A stretch of 64,000 nucleotides of DNA, taken from assembly GCA_030770535.1 (NCBI GenBank), contig JASVEC010000004.1, forward strand, positions 1,674,001 through 1,738,000, read 5' to 3'. This DNA is from Batkoa obscura (Eukaryota; Entomophthoromycota; Entomophthoromycetes; Entomophthorales; Batkoaceae). The translations under genes and the position numbers were made by a program. Below the pieces are notes generated by a model that saw only the letters and a list, made by a program, of their open reading frames with translations, made no database searches and was not told the origin of the DNA. Below, piece after piece: positions 21,493 to 33,870 of the stretch (positions are counted from its first letter, which is position 1; every line of letters starts with the position of its first letter).

Positions 21493-23880
21493 TTAATTTG
21501 AATATGGATGATGATTTCCATTACTATTGTTCTGCGGATTGTACCCCTGACTGCCATTGTTCTGTTCAAACAAATTCAAGTTAAAGAAAGGATCCTCCCC
21601 CATACTTGTAACAAAATTATTTTCCATCATGGGTATCTGGTTTATATCGAAATTGAACTGGCTGTTATTCTGATTATTAAAAAAGTTATTTCCTTGGCTA
21701 TTAAACCCTAACAAATCCTCTAAGTTGCCATTTTCGAGGCTATTGAAGCTAGAAGGATCCCTCAGATTATTCATACCATTAAATTCCATAGGCAAATTTT
21801 GATTGAACGCCGTATTATGCTGTAAATTTCGATTGTATGTGTTAATATTATTTATGAGCTCCGCTGGTCTAGACTGTGTCTGTGCTTTTGGTGTAAAATC
21901 TGAAGATGATTCTTGTGTAGCTGAAAAGGAACTTGCAGATGGATGTGAGTTACCACTAGTTGACTGCTCATTTCCGTCTTTTCTACAAAAATTGTGGTCC
22001 AGGTCTTTTGATAACTTCTCTAAGTAAGGATACCACTCATGTAATGAGGATTTAAGCGGTACAAGCCAGCTCATTACTGTACAATTCAATGGGTTCTCAT
22101 TACTGTTAGTGCTTGATATGTTATCACGTGATGAACGTAAAGCATACAACCCACGAAGGGAAGTGCAATATGTTTTACATATACCCCAATAAGTTTCCAA
22201 TTCTCTTAATGATTTGTAAATCAATTCAAGTGCTTGTCTGGAACTTTCTGCTTGCTGTGCATCAATTGAAAATGATTTATTGGCATGGATAGTACCTGCA
22301 GTATACAAAGCATAAGGATAAAATGGAATGTAATGGTAAAAACGATGTGGCGCAATATCCAGAGCCATTGTTGCAATAAAGTTGGAGGATTGTACACAGC
22401 GAATGAATGAGATATGTGAATCATTAATGGACTCCATCAAATTTAAATATCTTCCAACATTTGATCTATGAAGTACAATAGTAATAGCATGAAATAAACT
22501 ATGTAAAAGTACAATGGCGCCTGAATTCATCTGACTTTCTGGCGATTTTGAACAAAGAAAGTCTTTATTATACTTCAAATGTGGTGGTAAATTCACATGC
22601 CATTCATTTAATATTTGATCCAATCGCTTAAGTTCCTCTTCTGAGTTGTCTCCCTTCCCATTGGTTGTACTACGATTGGAATATTGGTTGATTTGTCCCA
22701 TTAAACTTACAAGTTGACCAAAGTGGAACATGTGATCTGGGATGGAAGTATTGCTACTATTAGATTGTAAAGGGAATATGTCATTGTTGATCTCGGCAAT
22801 TGGTGCTAAACTATTTTCCCAGTTATAATCATCAGATGGAAATCTTACCTGGCAATCCTCATCATGGATAGCCATTGGCCATGATGTCTTTGTACTGATA
22901 ATGCGATCCATCAAACAACACCCAAACCAAGTCCTTCTACGTGTTTCTGCCTCAATCCAGTCTAATTTAGAAGATGCGTCTTTTTTATCTGTACAATATA
23001 AGTTTAAATGTTGCCCCATACGTACTGCTAGTCCTGAATACATCCAAGAAGTAGGATAACGATCACAACCAAACTCGTGAAGTGACATTAGTACCAAGGC
23101 TTGTACAGTACTAAGAAATGGGGTACTGTAAGATGTGGACTCCAAAAGAATCTTTGCATGAGCGATATATTCTTCACCAGCAGAATGACAAGGATCACGT
23201 TTCACTTCTGGATGATTTGAAAAGCGAGATGCAAGTGCATAGATAGTATATAAAAGTAAACTACACTGTTTACCTTCCTGAAGGCTATTTATAAATGTAG
23301 TACGATGGATAATGGACAGTACTGGATGTTGGTAGCTAAAAAATAATGAAATGAGATGCTCTGAAACTTCTGGAGAAACCACAGGCACTGGTGGTGTTGG
23401 TGGCGAAGGGATGGAGGGAAATAATAGTGAAGAATCTGGCAAAATGTAATTTTCAATATCACGGAACAATGGGGAGGATTCATTGATTGAAGTGCCGCTT
23501 TGAAGCATTCTTAAGTTACTAGAAGAAATAGAATCTCCATCAGCTGTTAAGTGAGGAGTTGAGTGGTTGGAGCTTGAGATGGATTGAAAATTCTTTAATT
23601 CAATATTTTTCAAAGGTTGCAAAAGCTTTTCCATAAGCTCTAAACGTTTTTCTAAGGTTTCAATGTATCCCTGACGTGGCCCTCTCTTTGTTGAAGTGGG
23701 AGTATATTGGCAATTTAAGTTTTTGGTCTTACAGTTGGTACATACGGTATTCTCAGTGCCATCACATTTTATCTTTTTTTTTCGACAAGCATCACAGGCG
23801 TTCAGTATTTTGCGTTTTTTTTGGCTCGTTTCGTCGTCAGAAAAATCATTCATGTCTAATTCGGCATCATTAGCACTCAT
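21493..23880 (-). CDS. Zn(II)2Cys6 fungal transcription factor
   Basis: Single-exon, 795 aa, unusual among its intron-bearing neighbours. The zinc binuclear cluster uses C29, C32, C39, C47, C50 and C57 (CDACRKKKIKC...CTNCKTKNLNC). A linker KRGPRQGYIETLEKRLELME forms a dimerisation coiled coil at about 68-90. The fungal-specific transcription factor domain follows (about 165-420: HPVLSIIHRTTF, YPTSWMYSGLAVRMGQHL, ETRRRTWFGCCLMDR), then a long helical region and an Asn/Gln/Ser-rich C-terminal activation-type tail. Binds CGG-type half sites as a dimer in known relatives. The linker recalls the XlnR/Rdr1 branch, but the regulon cannot be told. Convergent with WRAP73. Confidence 0.95.
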   Translation of the reverse strand: MSANDAELDMNDFSDDETSQKKRKILNACDACRKKKIKCDGTENTVCTNCKTKNLNCQYTPTSTKRGPRQGYIETLEKRLELMEKLLQPLKNIELKNFQSISSSNHSTPHLTADGDSISSSNLRMLQSGTSINESSPLFRDIENYILPDSSLLFPSIPSPPTPPVPVVSPEVSEHLISLFFSYQHPVLSIIHRTTFINSLQEGKQCSLLLYTIYALASRFSNHPEVKRDPCHSAGEEYIAHAKILLESTSYSTPFLSTVQALVLMSLHEFGCDRYPTSWMYSGLAVRMGQHLNLYCTDKKDASSKLDWIEAETRRRTWFGCCLMDRIISTKTSWPMAIHDEDCQVRFPSDDYNWENSLAPIAEINNDIFPLQSNSSNTSIPDHMFHFGQLVSLMGQINQYSNRSTTNGKGDNSEEELKRLDQILNEWHVNLPPHLKYNKDFLCSKSPESQMNSGAIVLLHSLFHAITIVLHRSNVGRYLNLMESINDSHISFIRCVQSSNFIATMALDIAPHRFYHYIPFYPYALYTAGTIHANKSFSIDAQQAESSRQALELIYKSLRELETYWGICKTYCTSLRGLYALRSSRDNISSTNSNENPLNCTVMSWLVPLKSSLHEWYPYLEKLSKDLDHNFCRKDGNEQSTSGNSHPSASSFSATQESSSDFTPKAQTQSRPAELINNINTYNRNLQHNTAFNQNLPMEFNGMNNLRDPSSFNSLENGNLEDLLGFNSQGNNFFNNQNNSQFNFDINQIPMMENNFVTSMGEDPFFNLNLFEQNNGSQGYNPQNNSNGNHHPYSN

Positions 23881-25075
23881 ATTTGCTATAATAGTTTTGT
23901 TTGGCTAATGTAAGTTAATTTTGATAAACCTTTTTGATAAAAAGAATTTTAAATTAGTAATGATAATTAAACTCTAGTTACGCAGCTTATTTTCGGGGAT
24001 TTGATTTGTAGTGAATGTTCACTTCTCAATAGATAGCCGATTATTGGTAAAAAATGAACTTATGTGAGGATTCTATGCATCAATTTTCCATTTTCCATTT
24101 TCATTAATGAAAATTTAATTCATCTGATAAATAATGTAAGCTAAGCATTTGATTAATGAATCCACTATATTCAATAGTACACACACTAAGCTAAAAATTT
24201 AATGTCTTTAAATAACTTATTATACAAATATTTGTTTTATTAGATTTAATAATATTATTTGAAATACTTTGATAAATCTATTTCAATTGTTTCGAAGCTT
24301 CCAGAACAACACTTTATCTTTCATAAAATTAATTCCTTAACTTTAATTTAAGCTATGTAGTATTGAATCAATTATATACTAAAATAATATTATGCCAAAT
24401 AAATAAAATATTTAAATGTATATATTTAGCAAGTTTAATAATAAATTAAACAAACTATAATATTCAATGGCAATAAACACACTACTAAAACACTCTTAAG
24501 ACATTGTAAACTATAAAATATTTTATTATTATTCCTTTTTTAAGATATTTAATTATATAATTTATTCATTAGTGCTACAAGGTTCTTAACACTTTGTACT
24601 TCTATTTATATTGATTTATTATTGAAGCGTTGAGATATTTTTAAAATTTAGAGAATATACTCAAATTACTTCGGACAAGAAACAATGGATAATGCTTTAT
24701 TGACTATTACTATGTGTTATTGTTATTATTTAGTATTAAATGACCCTTGTAATAATATCAAATACAATAACTCAAATTTATTAATTATTATTAAATAAAA
24801 ATAATGGATTAGATATAATCTTCAGTTAATTTGATAATCAAGTAATTTTTTAATTGTTAACTAAAATTGTAAATTCTTTGATTATCTATCAACAAAATCT
24901 AGCTGAACTACGTCATAATTCAAAAGTCTTCCCAATCCACAGAGAATAATTCAAGTCATCAATTGGTTTTGACTAAATTGAAGAATCTGAAACTTAAAAA
25001 GCCAATAAAAGATTTGTAGCTGTATAAGCTTTATTTATCTTGTTAATAAGAAACTTCTGAAAAGAATTAAGTGAT
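23881..25075. other. Intergenic
   Basis: 1.2 kb divergent spacer (promoters of the Zn2Cys6 gene and the CCDC6 homologue). Very AT-rich; nothing else recognised. Confidence 0.4.
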
Positions 25076-26666
25076 ATGTCAACCAGCGAAAGAAGTAAAA
25101 TTAGTGACTTGAATGAAGTTATTAGTCTTCAAAAAGAGGAGATCAGTAACTTGAAACTTCAGCTTGAAAAAGTGATTCAATCTAAAAGTGTAGGACTAAT
25201 TCTATTTAGCTAATAATGTAATCTAATTTTTATAGCTTCATAAAGATATCTTAGTAGATATGGAAAGAAACCAAAGTGAAATTAATAAATCTTTACAAGA
25301 CCAATTGGAAAAAGTAAGAATATTTTGTTCCGCCTAAACACCTTCTGACAATCTTTAGGCTCTAAAATTAAAAGCAGACCTTGAAGATGAATTTGGCCTC
25401 GATGATAGTTTGGAGGAGTAATGACTCAATATTTAGTAAAAACAATACTAATAGCTTAGATCCAAAACCTCCGATCCTGAGAAACTATCTAAAGACTTAG
25501 TTAAAGCTAAAGCAATGCTTAAAAAGTTAAAATTTGAGCTTGAAATGGAAAAAGGACAAAGTAATATATTGAGACATGACAATATGTTACTGAAGAAAAT
25601 GACAGTGGAATTGGTAAGAGTATTAAAGGGAAAAACAATTTGGGTCTAAAATTTATAGCACGCTTCTGCGGAACAAGAAGAAGAATTTATTTCTAATCGA
25701 TTACTGAAAAAGATTTCAGGGCTTAAAAAAGAAAAAGGCGATTTGCTACAACTTGTAGAACAAGAAGAAGAATATTTGACTAATTCACTTCAAAAAAGAA
25801 TCATTCAGGTAACCTATCTTTCGTAAGGCCAATGACAAATTAAATTAAAATTTGCAGCTTCAAAAAGAGAAAGTTGATTTGGAAAATGCACTTGAACAGG
25901 AGCAAGAGTTTGTTGTAAATAAATTGCAAAAGCAGCTGGATTCTTTTAGGCTCCAGTATCCATCCCATACGCCTTCGCCAACTTTGGCTCCTTCCCACCG
26001 CGAGCAATTGACCAATTCTCCTCCCTTGTTACCAACTACTATGATTTCCTCATCCCCTCCTACGTAAGTTTTGATTAAACTTTTTATAAACTAATTTTAA
26101 CTGTTTAAGTGGTGGGGCTTGGAGACCATCCCACTCACCTTCAGCTTCAGATTATGGTGGTGCTTCTCCAGGGGTTGTTGAAATGCTTAAAGCGGAAGTT
26201 ACCTCATTAAGATTAAAACTTTCGGAAATGGAACGTGAAGGTAGAAGAATTGGTAGTAGTAGTTTTTTTATTAATATTTGATAGTTATATCTGCGTATAA
26301 TCAAACCAAAAGATATAAGAACGAGCTTAATGATCTCAGAAAAACGAATAACCTTCCAGTAGTAGAAGATAGGTATGTTTATGATTACTTGAATTTTTTG
26401 GATTTAGTCTAATTTAATTTTTAGTATTGGCTCTACAGAATATGTTGTGGTAAATTAGATTTATGTCATTAAGTTTTATTGTTAAACTTTAATATCGTTA
26501 GAGGTCTAGACGCTCCATTTCAAATGCTAGCTCAAATGCACCACTGCCCTCCCCAAGCCCTTCTGACTCCCGTCGTCACTCAGCGAGATCACTTTCAATG
26601 TCTGGAGACTTTGTATTGAATCCAAAGGAAGCTGTAGATGGCCTTCCTGTGAATCCAAGCTCTTAA
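25076..26666 (+). CDS. CCDC6: CCDC6-like coiled-coil protein
   Basis: Ten exons: 25076-25189, 25236-25313, 25359-25417, 25460-25613, 25659-25808, 25858-26063, 26110-26240, 26285-26372, 26425-26449, 26502-26666; 389 aa. The diagnostic central block is the repeated CCDC6 coiled coil: EQEEEFISNRLLKKISGLKK, EQEEEYLTNSLQKRI, LEQEQEFVVNKLQKQLDS. It is followed by a Ser/Pro-rich stretch (SPPLLPTT, WRPSHSPSAS) and a further helix VVEMLKAEVTSLRLKLSEME. The C-terminus is Ser/Arg-rich. The intron ending at 26284 has two in-frame donors 12 nt apart; the 46-nt choice was taken. Human CCDC6 is an ATM substrate and RET fusion partner; the fungal role is unknown. Confidence 0.85.
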
Positions 26667-27186
26667 AAAGGTTAGGTTAATATCAAGTTATTTAAAGAGT
26701 ATCTTTACTGTACTCAACTACTTTTTTACTTGGATAAGAATATTGAACTAATACTTTAAGCGAATTGTGTTCTGACTCTACTATTGTATGATTGTTGGAC
26801 GAATAAATTTATTCTGCTATTTTTTGAAATTTTGGGTTTGTTGTTTGTGCTGTAGGTGAGGTCAAGGAGTTTTGTTAGTGTTATGTATACTGCTAAAATA
26901 CTTGTAGTTAAATAAATTTATCTTTAAATAATACTTAAATTACGAATAATCGAAATTATTATTTCTTTATATTTATTTAAAATATCTTAATTAAACCAGC
27001 TCGCACTTTACACAATAAATTAATAAATCTCTAATTTAGTTATTTAAACAAAGTAGCAACTTAATTTACTTTTTCAAAATTTAATTTAATTTACTATTAA
27101 ACTTTTCTAAACTAAAAATCAATTTTCATTTTATAATTATCTTGCAAAAAGTAACGAAACAAAAGTAAACTTAATTGAATTAAAAC
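26667..27186. other. Intergenic
   Basis: 520 bp between same-strand genes; contains GT-rich then AT-rich sequence, presumably terminator and promoter. No gene seen. Confidence 0.4.
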
Positions 27187-28988
27187 ATGGAAGACAAAAA
27201 CAATCTCAACAAGAAACCCCAGGAAGATAATGAAGGTAATATGGATTGGACAACGTATGCTAAACAAAGAGAATCAATGCGTACCAATATTAAAAAGAAA
27301 ATACCTGGGACAAATTATCAGGGATGTGAGCCGTTATCTAATTTTGAATTAGTTAGAAAGTTAGGGGAAGGAACTTTTGGGTAATTTTATTAAATAATAT
27401 TTTGAAATTTATTCATTTATCTCTATTCCAGGGTAGTACATTTAGCAAAACATAGAATAACCGGTAAAGAAGTAGCTTTAAAAAAGATTTTGGTTCATAA
27501 TGAAAAGGATGGGGTAAATTAAAAGATGCACTATACTTATTTACATTTAATAATTATAATAGTTTCCAATTACCGCGATGAGGGAAATTTCAATTTTGTC
27601 AAGTTTAAATCATGATAATGTATTAACAATATCTTCATTGGTATATTCGAATGGTATAAAGTTAACAATATAAATGTAATAACGCTTAAATACTTTAATT
27701 TTTTAGAAGAGAAAACAAAAGAAGAAGATAAATGTGAAATATATATGGCTTTACCATTTATGCATCATGATTTAAGTGGACTACTTAATAATCCAAAAGT
27801 GAAGTTTACTGGGCCACAAATCAAATGTTATATGAAACAAATATTTGAAGGAATGGCTTTTTTGCATCATAACAATATTATGCATAGAGATATTAAACCA
27901 GCAAATCTTTTGATCAATGATGAAGGTAGTATATTATTGCTATATTACTTTTATTGACAATTAAATGAATAATAAGGTATACTCAAGGTTGCTGATTTTG
28001 GTTTAGCACGCCCTTTATTAATACCTAAACATAATATGTACACTCAATCTGTTGTTACGAGATGGTATCGACCATTAGAATTATTATTTAAATCACAGTA
28101 TTATAGTGAAGCGATTGATATGTGGGGTGTTGGGTAGATTCTAATTTTATATTAATATTTTTTAGTATTAATCTTATCCCTTTAGTTGTGTTTTTGGACA
28201 ACTTTTAACAGGAAAACCATTAATACCTGGTATGACCGATATTGAACAGATTGATTTAATATTTCAACTTATGGGCACACCCGATGATCAAGAATGGCCA
28301 GAATGGAGAAAACTCCCAGGCGTTGATCAACTCGAGTCAATTCCAAACTATCCCCGTTCATTAGAAGAAAGATTTTCAAAGTAAGTTAGTATTAATAATA
28401 CTGACATTACATTTTTATTTATTGTTTTTAGTTTAGATAGAAACACACTTGATCTTTTGCAAAAACTATTAACTTATAATCCAGCAGAAAGGATCACTGC
28501 TGCACAAGCATTAGAGCACCCTTATTTCCATACTCTTCCTTATCCATCTGAGCCAGGATTGTAATGGTTTTTTCAGGATTATCATATAAAATACTCATAA
28601 ATAATTTAGGCTTCCTAAGTACCCATGTAGTCATGAGTTTGTACAATTAAAAGAAAACGCTAAAGCAGCTAGACCACCCCCGCATATGGGAGGAGTTAAT
28701 ATGAACCCAGCAGTGAAAAGACCAGGGGATCCAGGTTTGTATAACCCAAGGAATAATGGTAATGGAAACGGTAATGGTTACCCTCGTAATAAAAGAGAAA
28801 CCTGGGAAGAAAATAGATCAAGGGGGAATCATGAGTCAAGTTGGGGGAACGATAATCGAGCTTCACAAAGAGATCGTAGACATGACCCTAATCGTAATCG
28901 AAACCGCAATCCTAATAGAAATGGCAATAATTATGATAGCAGACGTAGGAACGATGGTAATAATCATCGATATCACCATGACCGTTAA
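27187..28988 (+). CDS. SGV1: Bur1/Sgv1-CDK9-like transcription kinase
   Basis: Eight exons: 27187-27380, 27432-27513, 27563-27653, 27707-27925, 27977-28133, 28186-28380, 28432-28560, 28610-28988; 481 aa. Kinase motifs: LGEGTFGVVHLA, VALKKI, cyclin-binding helix PITAMREI (PITALRE in CDK9), [19 protein letters not shown]-loop [25 protein letters not shown] is the Bur1 form; the second Pro of the usual RPPE is Leu. The C-terminal ~110 residues are Asn/Arg/Gly-rich and disordered. Expected to pair with a Bur2/cyclin T partner and phosphorylate Spt5 and the RNA polymerase II tail. Convergent with the aspartokinase gene. Confidence 0.93.
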
Positions 28989-29227
28989 GTATTTAAATAT
29001 TAAGTGATATTATTGTGGTTGTAGTAGGCTATTCCTATTTGTATAACTAGTTATTATGTTATTTATCTTTAATAACATGAAATGATAAAAAAAGCTATTT
29101 AAATTGAACATTTGAAATTGAATCTAAGCATTTATAAATATTGTTATTTACTTTTATTAAGCTATAAGCTGTAAAAATATGGATGATTAATTTATACTGT
29201 AATTATAAATTTATTTTAGATTAAATA

Positions 29228-30750
29228 TTAATATTCTAATAAATTCTTATGAATGGAGTTAAGAGCAATTAAACCTTGAGACTGCGGAATAACGCAAGAT
29301 ATATTAATTTCTGAAGAACCTTGAGATATCATTTCAATATTTATATCGGCTTCAGCAAGAGTAGAAAACATTTGTGCAGCGATGCCAACCATATTTCGCA
29401 TCTGCTTACCAACCAAGCTAAGTATACATACTTTATCTTGAACCTCAACCTCACCATACTTAGATAATTCTTTAACTAAGCAGGCTATATGAGCTACATG
29501 TGAAATAGCAAGAGAGACATGAACCTCACTAGTAGAAATTAAATCAACTACAATACCATGAGCGTCTAAAACAGTAAATAAATTAGCGAAAAAGTCATGC
29601 GACACTGACTTCCTATTGGAATGGACGTTTAAAATTAGCATGTCTTCTTTTATGGTTACAGCTGTTGGGTGTCTACGTGTGAGGTTGGCGTCATATCCGT
29701 TTAATAAAAATAGATCGGCTGGTGGCTCATCGTTTTCGTTATTCGGTAATATAATCGAGCCTTCTCCACTTGGATTTTGTACGTTTTTAATACGAATAGG
29801 TATACGTGCTCGCATCACTTGTTCCATAGTAAATGGATGTATTACTTCAGACCCGTAATAGGTAAGTTCGGCTGCTTCTTCTGGGCTAATAATTGGTAGT
29901 AGTCTAGCATTTTTTACTTTCCTTGGATCTGCTGTAAAGATCCCATCCACTTCTTTCCAAATTTGAAGCTCTGTAGCACCCATTCCTACAGCAACGAGTG
30001 CAGCTGCTAAATCTGTGTACCCACGGCCAATACTAGTAAGTAAACTTCCAGGCACAGGCCCAAAGAAACCTGTAATAACTGGAATGCCATCTTTACACTT
30101 ATTCACTGCTTTTGAAAACTGCTGTGATAAATGATCATAAAATGGCTGTTCTAAACTTTTAGATGAAAAGTTTTCAGTAATAACGTCAGCCAAGTCTACC
30201 AGCTCAGCCTTTAGTCCAATAGAGTTTATATAAGCTGAAACAATTCGACAAGAAAGTTTCTCTCCAGTGCCAATTATGACATCTTTTGAGCGTGGTGATA
30301 TTTCTTTGATAACATATAAAGCATCCAAAAAACGCTCTAGTTTTTTACAGTCTTTAGTAAGTTCAAGTTCTAATTCTTTAAGTATACTTTGATCCTTGAT
30401 AAAAGTTCTACAGGCTGATATATGATCTTCTAAAATCTCTCCTACTGTAACTCCATGTTTATTTTGATTAGCTAATACTTCCTCACAAGCTCTAAGTAAC
30501 CTTTATAAAACAGTTAGTTATTGTTACTTAGTTTATGAGCGCTACAATACCTTGAAGTTGTTCCATTCACTTTTACATCCCCACTACGAGCCGAACAGAC
30601 AACAGCAACTCTATTACCTTGGGTAGCATCTCGAATAATGGTATTAACAATGCTATCCAAAAATTTCCCAATACTTGTACCACCAAACTTTAATACAACC
30701 CATGGCAGAGAATTTTGATTGAAAGACTCAAACTTATTAATAGAAACCAT
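29228..30750 (-). CDS. HOM3: Aspartate kinase (monofunctional, fungal type)
   Basis: Exons 30750-30551 and 30500-29228, 490 aa. First step of the threonine/methionine/isoleucine branch from aspartate. N-terminal VLKFGGTSIG and VVCSARSG, then GRGYTDLAAALVAVG, ELQIWKEVDGIFTADPRKV and SPEEAAELTYYGSEVIHP (kinase domain), followed by two ACT regulatory modules (about 350-490: VHSNRKSVSHDFFANLF, VVDLISTSEVHVSLAIS, VGKQMRNMVGIAAQMFSTL, INIEMISQGSSEINISCV). The ACT layout implies threonine feedback as in yeast Hom3. No fused homoserine dehydrogenase, as expected for fungi. Confidence 0.96.
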
Positions 30751-32344
30751 TATTTATAATAAAAAAAGAACGAATAATTTAAAAATGGTTAACTAAACCA
30801 AATTGACTTTGCAGTTTGTGTGACTAATTTAATACTATTGATTATTTGATAGACCAGCGTGTCCATAGAGTTATGCCCTCACTATCAACTTTAATATTAG
30901 TGGTGACTTCCTTTTATGCTGAATTTATTATTCCTTACTACGTTTCAGTTGATTTTATATCCCATAATTTTTTATGATGGTGTCATTTTTTCAAAAATGG
31001 TGCAATTTTAGGTCAAAGTGAGGAAATCTACATTACTCGTTATCATTTAGATTTTACCTGATGGGGTTATAGCCAATGATATTACACTAGTTTTTATCAA
31101 ACAAGGTTACTCTTTTTTAGTCTGAAGCTCAAAAAATAATTTTAATGATAAACATACAGATTTAATTGGCTGTTGACAGCTTTATCTCAGTTGCTGTTTG
31201 ACAGATTTTGAGTCATTGATTCGTGCTATAAACGAAATATTTGATCTTGATAAAATTTTAAATAGCAAAGTACTTATCGAATTGTCTGTTTAACATCAAA
31301 GTGCAAGTCATAGTTATTTTTGGTAGTATTAGGCCATGTATTTACTGAAGCAGATAAAACTTAATTAGGATTGCTTGATATTTAGCTAGATTAGCTTATG
31401 TTTTTAAAGTTGACTTTTTTTTGCCTATAATGCCTTATTTTTACAAAGAGAGTGCTTGAATCAAATTTTTTTAAAAATTTAGCAGTTTATAGTATAGAAA
31501 AGCTTTCATAGTTGGTGCACTTAAAAAATCAAAACATAAGTTGACAATGATTAAATAAGTTGTAAACTTTCGAATTTATGTGTAGCATACACTCAGTTTT
31601 GTCTGAAGTAATTTAATTATAGTTTTGTTTTTGCTTTTATAATATTAATGACATTATATTTTTTATATGATCTTACCTAATATTTGTATACTTTATTTTT
31701 GAAAACCATAAAATAATATAAAATTTAGAGTTATAACAAATTATACACTTGGTTTATTTATGTTATTACCAACAATAGTTGATATTATCGTGGTTATGAT
31801 TAAAATGACAAGTATCTTGATAATATAATAGAAATAATATTTCACTAAGTGTATATCCTCTAGTTCCTTGTTCTATATTAAAACAAATGAGGGTGTTTTT
31901 TTTGGTTTCATTATTTTTTCCATTTTTAAGCGTTATTTGAGCAGAAAGATCGTTAGTAAAATTCTTAAACAATAAAATACATCCCCAAATGTAAAAACTA
32001 TACTACAAAATTAGTTATCTACATGTGAATTGTTAGTAACCATAAGTGTATATTTTAAATATATTTTTGTAGTTTTCAAAAATGATTAAAAAGTTGATAC
32101 ATTTTAAACATGTACTCGCTTTAACCAACACTGTAAATCAAATGATTATAAAATAAATTTAGAGAAATCAGAATGATATTTAAAATAATAAGCTAAAATA
32201 GTATTAAAGATAACCTGTTTACTTAACAAAAATAGTAGCCTCTTGTGAATTATAATAATGGGTCTTTAAATAACACATATGAAAAGTGTCAATTATTTTC
32301 TATTTCGTTTTATTAAAAATATACTACAAAAAAATTTAATGCCT
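30751..32344. other. Intergenic with one MITE
   Basis: 1.6 kb. Contains the ~100-bp element at 31888-31987; elsewhere nothing recognisable. Confidence 0.45.
31888..31987 (+). mobile_element. ~100-bp MITE, copy b (diverged ends)
   Basis: Starts TGAGGGTGTTTTTT and ends AATACATCCCCA; the interior matches the family (AAGCGTTATTTGAGC, TTAGTAAAATTCTTAAAC). The flanks read AA rather than TA, so this is probably an older copy. Confidence 0.7.
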
Positions 32345-33289
32345 TTAAGAACTAACCGGAAGGATTCTTTCCGCTTCATTAGAACTATATTCGACATCAT
32401 GATATCCACTTCTGCTCCTGGCAATACAAAATCGAACATTTGAATACAAAGAGGCAAAGGAAGTTAAGAGCACAGCTACCATAACTAAAATCGAAGCAAT
32501 ATAAAGTTGAAACTGAGGTGGGTGGTGACTATAGTTAGGTTGATAAGGAGAGTTTTTAATTGCCAAAAAAGCAAGGATCCAAGATAAGCTTAATCCAGTA
32601 GCTACATCAGACTGATGATGCACTAAATAAACAATAATACCCCCAAGGACATAGACACATAAACTTGCAAATAGGTAGGATATATGATTTGGTGGCATAT
32701 TAAGACAAGAGAAAGTATCCATTATACTAGCAAATAAAATCCAGGTGAAATAAATAGATTGCCAGACTTTACCAAACCAAAAATTTAAATATAGGTGACG
32801 GGAGCTGTTGGTGCGTTGGATAATATCCAACTTAAGTATGGTAGTTGTAGAAGTATAGGATAAATAAAGGGAAGTTAATAAACCATATATAAATACAAGG
32901 CGTATTGGTTTATATTGAGCGTAATCCTCAGAAGAAGTAAAATTTGTGACTAAAACCCAGCCCGAGTTACAAAGACACTGGATCGGAAAATAAGGCGATA
33001 TTGCTTTATTTATATAGTTTAAGCTGTAAGTGAATGGGAATAGTTGATATACAATAAATAACAATAAGAGTAAATAGATCAAACCCCAAAGCGCAAAAGC
33101 AGCAGGGTTTGGTACTAGGATTGAGTGTTTTGAATTCGCTAGGATATTGAATATAGTTGGGTTTTTTACCAAGTTGAACCAGCCTGAGTTAACAAGAATT
33201 TGGAGTACAAAGCATAATAAATTAAACAAGCGAAAGTATATCGCCATTTTATTGTAAAATCGTATAGGAAGATTTATTTTTTGTAACAA
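32345..33289 (-). CDS. Multi-pass membrane protein, TspO/tryptophan-rich sensory protein-like
   Basis: Single exon, 314 aa with seven or eight hydrophobic segments. An alternative start is Met15. The pattern [24 protein letters not shown], a following NSGW..VTNF segment, then WQSIYFTWILFASIMD recalls the larger bacterial/eukaryotic TspO-MBR relatives (FAIWGLIYLLL...YQ...P, SNLLN.AW, LGWI). The Trp count is lower than in true TspO. The cytosolic tail carries Ser/Glu and a YHDVEY motif. Family TspO proteins bind porphyrins or sterols; whether this one does is unknown. It could instead be an unrelated fungal transporter-like protein. Confidence 0.5.
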   Translation of the reverse strand: MLQKINLPIRFYNKMAIYFRLFNLLCFVLQILVNSGWFNLVKNPTIFNILANSKHSILVPNPAAFALWGLIYLLLLLFIVYQLFPFTYSLNYINKAISPYFPIQCLCNSGWVLVTNFTSSEDYAQYKPIRLVFIYGLLTSLYLSYTSTTTILKLDIIQRTNSSRHLYLNFWFGKVWQSIYFTWILFASIMDTFSCLNMPPNHISYLFASLCVYVLGGIIVYLVHHQSDVATGLSLSWILAFLAIKNSPYQPNYSHHPPQFQLYIASILVMVAVLLTSFASLYSNVRFCIARSRSGYHDVEYSSNEAERILPVSS

Positions 33290-33870
33290 AAGGAAAGGTT
33301 GATTTAAATGTTTATGCGATATAAATTTTTAATTACGTTTTAAAATTAAGAAAGCTAGCTGGTTTTACTTTTGCCTTTTATAGTTACATTTTACTATTTT
33401 GAGGCTACTTATTTGATTGGTGTTATTATATTTTCAAATTCTTAATTTATAATTAGGCTTAATTTTAACTTTTATAATATAAAAAAGAGTATAATGGGGG
33501 TGTTTTTTGGCTTCATCACTTTTTCCATCTTTTAAGTGCTATTTGAGCGGAAAAATTGTTAGCAAAATTCTTAAATATAAAAATACATCCCTATATATAA
33601 TTTATAACTATAATTAAAATTTTATAAAGTTTATAACATATTAATTTGGATCACAAGATAATATAGTGATTCTGTTTTTAAGTTGTTTTTGGTTCATTTT
33701 AGGTTGTTTTTTATAATATTTTTATTTAATAAATCTTATATTACAATCTCAACTTTTATTCATATTTATTAGACACTAATAGCATTTTTATTTTAAATAG
33801 TCTTCATTGACAATAAAATAATGACTATTTAAAAATAACCATGCTTTAATTTTTAATTATATTAATTATA
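33290..33870. other. Intergenic with one MITE
   Basis: 581 bp; apart from the element at 33495-33593 nothing is seen. Confidence 0.45.
33495..33593 (+). mobile_element. ~100-bp MITE, copy c
   Basis: TGGGGGTGTTTTTTGGCTTC at the left and AAATACATCCCTA at the right, TA on the right flank. The interior is very close to the copy at 58777-58874. Confidence 0.78.
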
